A DNA stretch of 6,051 nucleotides from assembly GCA_025352585.1 (NCBI GenBank), contig JANXTD010000183.1:1-6051 (forward strand), in the 5' to 3' direction. The DNA comes from Fimbriiglobus sp. GTDB taxonomy: Bacteria > Planctomycetota > Planctomycetia > Gemmatales > Gemmataceae. Made by a program: the position numbers and the translations under genes. Under the pieces are notes generated by a model, which saw only the letters and a program-made list of their open reading frames with translations, was not told where the DNA came from and made no database searches. Position 1 is the first letter of the stretch. Each line of letters begins with the position of its first letter. Below, in pieces: positions 1-6,051 of the stretch.

Positions 1-1
1 C

Positions 2-451
2 GACGACGTGCTGGCGGACAACTTCAGCGAGGGCAGCCGCGCGCAGTTCCAGCCGACGCTCGCGGTGGACCCGGCGACGGGGACCGTGGGGGTGATGTGG
101 TACGACGCCCGCTACGACGCCGGCCTGACCCGCGCCGCGACCTACCTGGCGCTGAGCATCGACGGTGGCCTCACGTTCAGCCAGAGTAACGACGGCGGGG
201 CGACTCCCGGCACGCAGATCTACCTGAACCGGCCGCGCACCGCCACCGACGCCATTATCTACGCCGCCAACGGCGGCAGCAGCGGCACGCCGACGCAACT
301 GGCCCAGAGCACGATCACCCTCGAGCCGATCCCGACGGCCTCCGCCGGGTTCACCGGCGGGACGAACGCCCAGGGCTTCGGGGCGCGGCAGTCGCTGCTC
401 GCCGCCGCGCCCGGCAAGTTCACCTCGTACTGGACCGGCAACCAGGACGTG
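2..451 (+). other. Domain: C-terminal part of a sialidase/BNR-like beta-propeller
   Basis: Residues 1-150 look like the last blades of a beta-propeller that begins upstream of the window. Residues 16-37 contain the pattern QFQPTLAVD followed by a TG turn and VMWYDAR, typical of BNR/sialidase-like repeats that alternate an 'AVD..TG' turn with a strand ending W-x-D-x-R. An Asp-box follows at residues 52-59 (S-I-D-G-G-L-T-F). After it comes a blade-like segment with GFGARQSLLAAAPGKF and WTGNQD (residues 125-148). Because the N-terminal blades are missing, it cannot be told whether the sialidase catalytic residues exist. A non-catalytic binding propeller is equally possible. Confidence 0.65.
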
Positions 452-3400
452 TCCGTCAGCCTCACCGCGGCCAACCCAAACATCGTCGGCTCGACCGTCT
501 TCCGCTCGGTCGTGACCGGGGCGGCCGGCCCGCGTATCGTCACGGGCGACATGGGGCCGGTCGGCCAGGCGACCGTGACCCCGGCGACGAACACGGCGAT
601 CGCCGGGGTCGCTTCCGCGGCCAACACGCTCAACTACTTCGTCGTGACCTTCGACCGCCCCGTCGATCGGCGGACCTTCACGCAGGCCGACATCAAGGTC
701 CAGTACCGCAGCGTCACGAACGTCGTCACGAACCTCGTCGCCGGCACCGACTTCGGCAACCCGGTCGCCATCGACGCCGGGGGGACTCTCCAACTCGGCG
801 TCGCGGTCGCCACGCGCAGCTTCTACGTCCCGTTCACGCCGCCGCGAACGGCCCTCGGCACCTACAGCTACAGCGTCGGGCCGAACGTCTCCGACTTGAT
901 CAGCGTCTTCTTCCCGCCCGCCGGCTTCACCAACGACCCCGCCCTCGTCGCCCCGACGGCCTACGCCCCGGTGCCTGCGTCGATCCCCGCGGCGACGTTC
1001 GTGTCGTCGCCCGCCCCGACGACAACCCCCGTCACGACGACCTACCCCATCGCCGTCGCCGCGCCGGCCCCCGGCCTGTTGACGGGCACGCCGCGGGTCA
1101 CGATCGACCTGACGAAACTGATGGGGCCGGTCGGCCCGCCGGCGGCCACCGGCAGCCTGGCGGACTTGACGATCGACCTCGTGAGCCCGGACAACCGGGT
1201 CGTCCGCATCTTCAGCGGCGGGGCGCACTTCGGCGGCACCATCATCAACGCCGAGTTCCGCGACATCGGCGACACCCCCCCCACGCCGACAGCGACGCCG
1301 TTCGTTGGGAACGTGTCCGGCACCGTGACGCCCGCCAGCTCGTTCACGGCGTTCCGCGGTGCCGTCATCGGCGGCACCTGGACGCTGCGCGTCACCAACA
1401 GCCGCTCGAACAACCCGCTGGACCCGAACGGCTACGCCCCCCCCGGCACGCTGAACGCCTGGGGCATCGCCTTCACGACCGTCACGCGCAACGTCGCGAC
1501 CTTCGTGCTCGGCAACGCGATGGACCAGAACAACAACGGCCTCCGGGCCGAGGTCAATGACAACGACGCCTTCGCGGTGCCGCGGCCCAGCGGCCGGCTC
1601 ACCAACCCGACGGCGTTCCCCTTCCCGAACAACTACGACCTGCTGACCAGCCCGCTGATCATCACCGGGCCGCGCTACCTCGCCCCGGCCGCCGAGCGGC
1701 TGTTCCTGAACCAGGCGGTCTCGTCGCTCAACGTCGCCTTCGACCGCCCGATGAACCCCGCGACCTTCGACGCCGACGGCCGGGACATCCTGCGCATCAC
1801 CGGGCCGGCCGGCGTCGTCTACGACCAGGCCCAGTGGAAGGCCGTCAACGGCACCAAGGCGTACCCCGTCACCGTCGCGGCGGTCGATCCCCAGAACTTC
1901 ACCGTCACGTTCACGGCCCAGGTCCTCAGCGGCAACTACAACGTCGAGTTCGGCCCGGACATCCAGGACGCCAACGGCAACCTGCTCGACACCAACCGCA
2001 ACGCCGGCGTGGCGGTACTGCGCGGCGGCGACCCGACGGCCGGCGTTACGGTCCTGAACGGCTACGACACGCGCTCCACCGGCACGGCCCCGGTCGTGAT
2101 CCCGTCGGGCCAGACGGTCAGCATGAGCCTGCGCGTGCCGGACTCGTTCACGCTCTTCGAGGACCTGATTTCGCGCATCAAAGTCACCCTCGGCGTGACC
2201 TACCCCTCGACCCCCGACCTGATCGCCGACCTGGTCGCGCCGGACGGCACGACGGTGCGGCTGTTCACCCAGGTGGGCGGCACGAACCAGGCGAACTTCA
2301 CGAACACCACACTCGACGACGGCGGCTCGCAGACGATCCAGAGCGGCTCCGCGCCGTTCAGTTTCGGGCCGTACACGCCGCAGTTCCCGCTGTCCGCGCT
2401 CCGCGGCCTGCCCTCGAACGTGCCCGACCCCGTGACCGGCCTGCCGACCCCCTGGCAGTTGCGCATCCAGAACGTCGGCACCGGCACCGGCACGATCAAC
2501 TTCTTCACGCTGTCGTTGCCTCAGAAGCAGGCCGGCACCGGCCTCGGCGAGGCGATCAACGACCGCTTCACCGTGCCGTTCCGCATCTTCACGCAGGACC
2601 CGACGAACAAGCTGACCCAGCAGGTCTTCACGCCGGTCGGCCCCGCGCCGGAGAACGGCCCCGGCGCGTCGTTCGGCAACAACTCGTCGCGCATCACGGG
2701 CGTGGCGATGGACCCGTCGGACGCCTCGGGCAACACCGTCTACGCCGGCGGGGCGTCGGGCGGCATTTTCAAGACGACGAACTTCCTGACCGAGAGCACC
2801 GACGGCCCGAACTGGCAGCCGCTGACCGACTTCGGCCCGACGGACAGCCTGAACACCGGCTCGATCACCGTCTTCCCGCGCAACGGCGACCCGAACCAGT
2901 CGATCATCTTCGCGCTGACCGGCGAGGGCGACACCGGCTCGCGCGGCGTCGGGGTGCTGCGCTCGATGGACGGCGGCCGCACCTGGAAGGTGCTCGACAG
3001 CCTGCACAACGCGGACGCCACGGGCGCGATCCTGCCGATCGACTCGAACCTGCGGGACCGCCGGTTCTTCGGCTCGACCGGCTTCAAGATCATCGTGGAC
3101 CCCACGACGGTGGCCGGCGAGGTGGTCGTTTACATCGCGGTCAGCGGCGCGAACGGCGGCGTATACCGCAGTACCAACTCTGGCCGCGACTGGACCCTGG
3201 TCCGGGCCGGCAACGCGACCGACGTGTTCCTGGCGGCCGGGCTGCGCTCCACGAGTACCGGGTCGGCCGGCACGCTGAGCTTCCTGTACGCCGCCTTCAC
3301 GGGCGACGGCATTTACGTCACCCCGTCGGCGCTGAGCGCGACGACGATGTCCCCGACGCCCTCGGCCAACTCGACGCCGAACATCCGCAACGTCGACACC

Positions 3401-6051
3401 GCGGCCGACTTCGGGTTGTCCGTCGATGTGCCGGCGTACAACGCCTCGAACGGGCCGAACGGGGCGCGGGGGCGCATCCAGATCGTCGGCCCGTCGGCGA
3501 CCGGGGACGTGCTGCAAGACACGTTCTACGCCGGCTGGCTGTACGCGATCGTGGCGACGCCCGACGGCAAGCGGGACGGCCTGTACGTGACCAAGGACTT
3601 CGGCCTCAACTGGACCAAGATCCACACGCCGGTGATACTCCTGTCGGCCACGACCGGCTTCCCGACCAACAACGAGACGCGCCCCGACCAGGAGATCTTC
3701 GCCCCGCCGATTCCGGGCGTCGGTGGCCAGGGCGACTACGACATCAACATCGCCATCGACCCGACCAACCCGGAGATCGTCTACATCGGCGGGCTGGGGA
3801 TCGGCAACGGTGTGCCCAAGCCGGCCAGCGGCCTGCTCCGCGTCGACATCTCCGGGCTGAACGACACGCAGTCCTTCACCAACTTCGACAACAGTTCCGC
3901 GACGCAGACCGGCATCCAATCGACCACGCTAGGCGGCATCCGCACCACCGGCGCGGTCAAGGGTTCGCTGACGCCGAACGCGAACATCACCAACCTGTCG
4001 CGCAACCCGGACTCGCCGTTCGACGCCAGCTCGGTCGTGCGGGTGAACGCGGCCCAGGCGTTCACGAACACCGGCGAGAACGCCAAGTACTCTGGCTTCA
4101 CGGACTTCCTGAACACGGCCGACACCCACCGGCTGATCACGTTCCGCGACCAGCTCACCGGCCGGGCGCGCCTGGTCATTACGGGCGACCACCAGATCGC
4201 CACGGGCGTCGATGACAGCGCCGGCCGGCTGGTGGCCAGTGTCGGTACGGCGGTCAGTGTCAGCGGGTCGCGCAACGGCAACCTGCAGATCTTCCAGGCG
4301 TACTCCGGGGCCGCGCAGCCGAGCCAACTCGCGGTGGACCTCGCCCAGGCGTTCCTCTACGGCATGGGCCAGGACAACGGCTTCCCCGTGTCGGGCACCG
4401 ACGTGCTCTCGGCCGGCAACCTCTCGTTCATCGGGAAGCGCGGCGACGGGGCCGGCGTGGCGGTCGATCAGACGGGCACCGGCACGGCCTACCAGTACCG
4501 CTGGCCCTGCTGCCAGGGGGACGCGACGGCCCTGCGCAGCGAGTTCTTCCGCGTCCTCGACGCCCCCTCGCCGGGCAACAGTGGCGGCACGGTCCGCACC
4601 AACGGCCTGCTGAACAACAACCCCATCGCCGCCGAGTGGCCGGTGGCGAGCGCGGACGTCGGCTTCTTCGCCGTCAACCCGATCGACCCGCAGGGCATCC
4701 TGATCGGCTCCGCGTTGGGCCGCCTCTACCGCACGACCAACCAGGGCAAGAACTGGTTCGCCGTCGCCCAGCCGGGCGAACTGGACGGGTCCCTGGTCCG
4801 GGCGGCCGCCTACGGCGCGCCCGACCCCACCGGGGCCGCCGACCTCAACGCCTTCCTCTACGCCGGCACGATGAGCGGCAACGTCTACGTGACCTTCACC
4901 GGCGGCGCGCCGTGGCGGAACCTGTCCGCGGGCATCGGCGGCAACGGCGCGGTCATGTCGATCGTCCCCGACCCGCACCGCGGCTCGCACGGGGCCTACG
5001 CCGTCACGACCGGCGGCGTCTTCTACATGGCCGACTCCAGCGTGCTCGGCGCGACCTGGGTCCGGATCTCCGGCGTCGCCAACAATTCGGCGACCGGGAA
5101 CCTCTTCCAGCTCCGCAAGCCGATCTTCGGCGACGCCAACAACACCGCCAGCAACCCCGCGCCCAACGGCGAGGCGAACAACCTGCGCGGCCTGACGGCG
5201 CTCACGGCCGACTGGCGCTACGCCATCCCGGCCAACCCGGCGACCCCGACGGTGAACACCTTCCCGATCCTGTACGCGGCCGGCAACGGCGGCGTGTTCC
5301 GCTCGATCGACCGCGGTGCCAGTTGGCAGATCTTCCCGGACGCCCAGGACGTAGTCGGCCTGACAGACCCCGTGACGGGGCTGGCCGTGAAGTCGCCCGT
5401 GGGCGGCAACCTGCCGAGCGTCGATGTCCGCGACCTCGACCTGTCGCTGGGCAACATCGACCCCCTGACCGGCCTGCCGGTGCAGTCGTCCGGCGGCTTC
5501 AACATGCTCACCGTGAGCACCTACGGCCGCGGCCTGTTCGCGATCCGCCTGGAGACCCCCGCCGCCGTCGCGCAGTACGTGACCCTCGGCCAGTCCGGCC
5601 CCCGCGTCGTCGGACTCGTGGCGAACACCAACGCCAGCCTGCTCGTCCGCTTCGACGCCCCGGTCGTCGCCGCGACTTTCGACGCGACCGACGTGATCCT
5701 GACCAACGCCGCCGGGACCGTGATCCCCGTGACCGGCGTGTCCTCGGTCTTCAACCCCAGCGGCGGCGGGGCCGACCAGCGCAACCTGTTCAAGATCAAC
5801 TTCACGCCGATCAACCCCGCCGACACGTACACGGTGACGATCGGCTCGACGATCTCCGACTTCGCCGGCTTCGGCATGAACCAGAACGGCGACCGGGTCA
5901 ACGGCGACCCGACGCTCAGCAACGTGACCGGCAACACGGTCGCCGGCACGTTCACGCCCGCCTCGGTGGACGCCTACACCGGCAACTTCGTCACGGTCGC
6001 CGGTGCCCAGCAAGGCAACCTGTTCATCGACCAGGCTTACTCGGCCCGCGC
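2..6051 (+). CDS. Giant multidomain extracellular protein (internal fragment, both ends missing)
   Basis: This frame is open from the first full codon to the window end: 2016 residues without a stop. Third codon positions are almost all G or C, the mark of a real frame in GC-rich DNA. The frame holds coherent domains throughout: a sialidase-like propeller end, three Ig-like domains, two P-domains and a long Asp-box propeller region. There is no signal peptide, start codon with RBS, or stop, so the full protein is longer, probably well above 2000 residues. No transmembrane segment is visible. Only two cysteines occur, side by side at residues 1503-1504. Secretion or surface location is inferred from the domain types. 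No catalytic motif was recognised, so binding, adhesion or scaffolding is the safest role. The product resembles giant mosaic proteins of planctomycetes; exact function is unknown. Confidence 0.95.
155..178 (+). repeat. Asp-box (BNR) motif 1
   Basis: The codons give S-I-D-G-G-L-T-F (residues 52-59), a canonical match to the Asp-box consensus S-x-D-x-G-x-T-[WF]. In known structures this motif forms a beta-hairpin turn between the outer strands of a propeller blade. Confidence 0.8.
527..904 (+). other. Domain: Ig-like domain 1 (SbsA/Big_5-like)
   Basis: Residues 176-301 begin with GPRIV and contain the strand VVTFDRPVD (214-222), then T-F (225-226) and A-D-I (229-231). They end in a strand-rich stretch TYSYSVGPNVSDLI (about 287-300). 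The F-D-x-P ... T-F ... D pattern recurs in the other two Ig-like domains of this protein. It is typical of bacterial Ig-like domains of the SbsA/Big_5 sort, which compare a 'real' strand with a Pro-containing turn. The role is likely a spacer or binding module. The family assignment rests on pattern recognition only. Confidence 0.6.
914..1066 (+). other. Pro/Ala/Thr/Val-rich linker
   Basis: Residues 305-355 are dominated by Pro, Ala, Thr and Val, including a Thr cluster near residues 340-347, with few charged residues. This composition suggests a flexible extended linker between the first Ig-like domain and the first P-domain. In secreted proteins such stretches can be O-glycosylated, but that is not shown here. 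Confidence 0.55.
1064..1486 (+). other. Domain: P-domain 1 (proprotein convertase P/Homo B type)
   Basis: Residues 355-495 show the hallmarks of the P-domain. They include ADLTIDLVSPDNRVVRIFSGG (residues 387-407), equivalent to the family's 'DL.I.L.SP.GT...L' strand pair. Further on are an NAEFRD strand (416-421), a PF.G segment, FRG (451-453), GGTWTLRVTN (457-466) and GTLNAWGIAF (482-491), equivalent to the family's closing 'GTWTLRV.D...G.L..W.L.F'. P-domains are jelly-roll beta-sandwiches, usually found C-terminal to subtilisin-like proteases, where they aid folding or bind calcium. Here there is no protease on either side within the window, so the domain is probably a structural or binding module. 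Confidence 0.8.
1520..1561 (+). other. Asp/Asn-rich loop of MDQNNNG type
   Basis: Residues 507-520 read MDQNNNGLRAEVND. Alternating Asp/Asn side chains followed by Gly and a later Glu or Asp resemble a calcium-binding loop. A related motif, MNQNGDRVNGD, follows the third Ig-like domain, and a weaker one, LDTNRN, follows the second. Calcium binding is inferred from the spacing of the oxygen-bearing side chains and is not proven. Confidence 0.45.
1667..2020 (+). other. Domain: Ig-like domain 2 (SbsA/Big_5-like)
   Basis: Residues 556-673 begin with GPRYL and carry VAFDRPMNPATF (578-589) followed by D-x-D (590-592), the same signature as the first Ig-like domain. A strand NFTVTFTAQVLSGNYNVEF (632-650) leads into DIQDANGNLLDTNRN (653-667), the characteristic tail of such domains where 'D..GN' closes the sandwich. 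The domain sits between the first and second P-domains, giving an alternating Ig/P arrangement. Confidence 0.7.
2099..2524 (+). other. Domain: P-domain 2 (proprotein convertase P/Homo B type)
   Basis: Residues 700-841 form a second P-domain. It opens with IPSGQTVSMSLRV (700-712), then ISRIKVTLGVTY (723-734), PDLIADLVAPDGTTVRLF (738-755), TTLDD (769-773) and LSALRG (797-802). It closes with PWQLRIQN (817-824) and GTINFFTLSL (830-839). This order matches the family pattern 'i.d..v.i.i.H....DL...L.sP.Gt.v.L ... F.d.a ... G.W.L.v.n ... G.l..w.L'. It is more complete at its N-terminal edge than the first P-domain. The two copies are diverged, so this is an old duplication or separate acquisition rather than a recent repeat. 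Confidence 0.85.
2774..2815 (+). repeat. Degenerate Asp-box with insertion
   Basis: Residues 925-938 follow GGIFK and read T-T-N, then a longer loop ending D-G-P-N-W. The blade context (YAGGASGGIFK, 914-924) and the terminal Trp match an Asp-box position, but the turn is enlarged by several residues. Confidence 0.5.
2963..2986 (+). repeat. Asp-box motif (canonical)
   Basis: Residues 988-995 read S-M-D-G-G-R-T-W, an exact match to S-x-D-x-G-x-T-W, following the strand GVGVLR. It is the best-preserved Asp-box of the long propeller region. Confidence 0.9.
3170..3193 (+). repeat. Asp-box motif (Asn variant)
   Basis: Residues 1057-1064 read S-T-N-S-G-R-D-W, following GGVYR. Asn replaces the consensus Asp and Asp replaces Thr, both tolerated variants in this repeat class. 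Confidence 0.8.
3590..3613 (+). repeat. Asp-box motif (Thr/Asn variant)
   Basis: Residues 1197-1204 read T-K-D-F-G-L-N-W after DGLYV. Asp, Gly and Trp are in consensus positions; Thr replaces the first Ser and Asn the later Thr. Confidence 0.8.
4508..4513 (+). other. Vicinal Cys-Cys pair, the only cysteines in the fragment
   Basis: Two TGC codons encode Cys1503 and Cys1504 within YRWPCCQGD (1499-1507). I found no other cysteine codon in 2016 residues. The pair lies in a well-ordered part of the propeller region, just after GDGAGVAVDQTGTGTAY. It could form a rare vicinal disulfide or bind a metal. Either is inference. Confidence 0.7.
4733..4756 (+). repeat. Asp-box motif (Asn variant)
   Basis: Residues 1578-1585 read T-T-N-Q-G-K-N-W after LGRLYR. 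Asn, Gly and Trp align with the Asp-box consensus. Confidence 0.8.
4892..4915 (+). repeat. Degenerate Asp-box
   Basis: Residues 1631-1638 read T-F-T-G-G-A-P-W after SGNVYV. The blade context, Gly and Trp are kept, but Thr stands where the key Asp should be, so the hairpin geometry may be kept without the Asp side chain. Confidence 0.55.
5303..5326 (+). repeat. Asp-box motif (last blade)
   Basis: Residues 1768-1775 read S-I-D-R-G-A-S-W after NGGVFR, a near-canonical Asp-box in which Ser replaces Thr before the Trp. Confidence 0.88.
5597..5920 (+). other. Domain: Ig-like domain 3 (SbsA/Big_5-like)
   Basis: Residues 1866-1973 begin with GPRVV and contain LLVRFDAPVVAATF (1880-1893) followed by D-A-T-D (1894-1897), the same F-D-x-P ... 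T-F ... D signature as the other two Ig-like domains. Later strands are LFKINFTPI and DTYTVTIGSTISDFAGFGMN (1941-1960), leading into the Asn/Asp-rich loop at 1959-1969. It follows the propeller region directly, as a C-terminal adaptor or spacer. Confidence 0.7.
5876..5908 (+). other. Asp/Asn-rich loop of MNQNGD type
   Basis: Residues 1959-1969 read MNQNGDRVNGD. This matches the MDQNNNG loop at residues 507-513 in its M-[DN]-Q-N start and pattern of oxygen side chains, and is a candidate calcium-binding loop at the end of the third Ig-like domain. Confidence 0.5.
5921..6051 (+). other. C-terminal segment of the fragment, unassigned
   Basis: Residues 1974-2016 (NVTGNTVAGTFTPASVDAY and onward to AYSAR) remain in the open frame but match no family I recognise. 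Position after an Ig-like domain suggests the start of a further beta-rich domain that continues past the window. By analogy with the earlier Ig-then-P order it might be another P-domain, but its own sequence does not show this. Confidence 0.4.

Larger units (their letters stand above)
2660..5551 (+). other. Domain region: Asp-box beta-propellers (probably two consecutive)
   Basis: Residues 887-1850 contain at least twelve blade-like units built as 'hydrophobic strand - YAGG/YIGG/YAVT - GGV[YF] - [RVK][ST] - Asp-box - W'. Clear units begin near residues 913, 967, 1041, 1093, 1173, 1259, 1390, 1475, 1566, 1618, 1664 and 1756. The region closes with STYGRGLFAIRL (1839-1850), a common last strand of such propellers. 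About 960 residues and this blade number fit two seven-bladed propellers in a row, as in GH74-type and sortilin/Vps10-like folds. Glycosidase activity cannot be claimed: no catalytic residues were identified. Binding to a glycan or protein surface is a fair inference. QDNG (1457-1460) and GDG (1481-1483) are turns often seen in this propeller group. Confidence 0.75.

Noticed and set aside
2477..2494. Short tandem GGCACC-type repeat (three units)
   Set aside because: It encodes Gly-Thr three times inside the second P-domain; too short and too GC-typical to call a repeat element.
1834..4215. 793-codon open frame on the + strand in the frame one base off the real gene
   Set aside because: It starts at a GTG inside the real gene, is made largely of Arg, His, Gly, Pro and Asp, and shows no domain. 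The overlapping frame has Asp-boxes, P-domains and G/C third positions. This is a GC-rich shadow.
3781..4281. 166-codon open frame on the - strand
   Set aside because: It lies wholly opposite strongly coding sequence, has no recognisable family and no plausible promoter or RBS gap; a shadow.
4212..4613. 133-codon + strand frame with many Arg, Ser, Thr and Pro
   Set aside because: It overlaps the conserved propeller segment that contains SGSRNGN, QDNG and CC, is composition-driven and has no domain.
2660..5551. Calling the propeller region an active GH74 glycosidase or sialidase
   Set aside because: Asp-boxes are structural and occur in many non-enzymatic proteins; no catalytic residues could be placed from sequence alone.
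5521..5955. 144-codon - strand frame opposite the third Ig-like domain
   Set aside because: The + frame here encodes a clear Ig-like domain; the minus frame shows no motif.
3929..6013. 694-codon open frame on the - strand
   Set aside because: Its codons are exact reverse complements of the real codons, so stops can arise only where the real gene uses TTA, CTA or TCA. GC-rich genes avoid these, and the frame ends precisely at a CTA codon at 3929-3931. Its Val/Gly/Ala/Arg/Asp composition shows no domain.
2..6051. Search for CRISPR array, tRNA/rRNA, insertion sequence, promoter or terminator
   Set aside because: No regularly spaced repeats, no RNA gene signature, no transposase motif and no intergenic space were seen; the whole window is coding.

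Overview
The window is one piece of a single very long protein-coding gene on the + strand. Reading codons from base 2, I translated the whole window (2016 complete codons plus two bases) and met no stop codon, no frameshift and no intergenic gap. Neither the start nor the end of the gene is present. The GC content is high, roughly two thirds by eye, and the third position of almost every codon in this frame is C or G. The peptide is acidic and rich in Thr, Asn, Gly, Ala and Pro, with only two cysteines, as expected for a secreted or surface protein. Base composition and this domain mixture best fit a planctomycete, perhaps of the Gemmata group. That assignment is inference from style, not from a marker gene.

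Layout by residue of the visible fragment: 1-150, the end of a sialidase/BNR-like beta-propeller with one good Asp-box; 176-301, first Ig-like domain; 305-355, a Pro/Ala/Thr-rich linker; 355-495, first P-domain (proprotein convertase P/Homo B type); 507-520, an Asp/Asn-rich loop of MDQNNNG type; 556-673, second Ig-like domain; 700-841, second P-domain; about 887-1850, a long Asp-box region with at least a dozen blade-like units, probably two consecutive seven-bladed propellers; 1866-1973, third Ig-like domain; and 1974-2016, an unassigned segment running off the window.

All these modules are non-catalytic binding or structural folds as far as can be seen. The three Ig-like domains share a recognisable signature (GPR start, F-D-x-P, T-F, then an Asp). 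The likely picture is a giant extracellular multidomain protein for adhesion, glycan binding or surface architecture. A catalytic domain could lie outside the window, but none is visible inside it. No RNA gene, promoter, terminator, CRISPR array, mobile element or second gene is supported. The long open frames on the other strand and in the other + frames are composition artefacts of this GC-rich gene.
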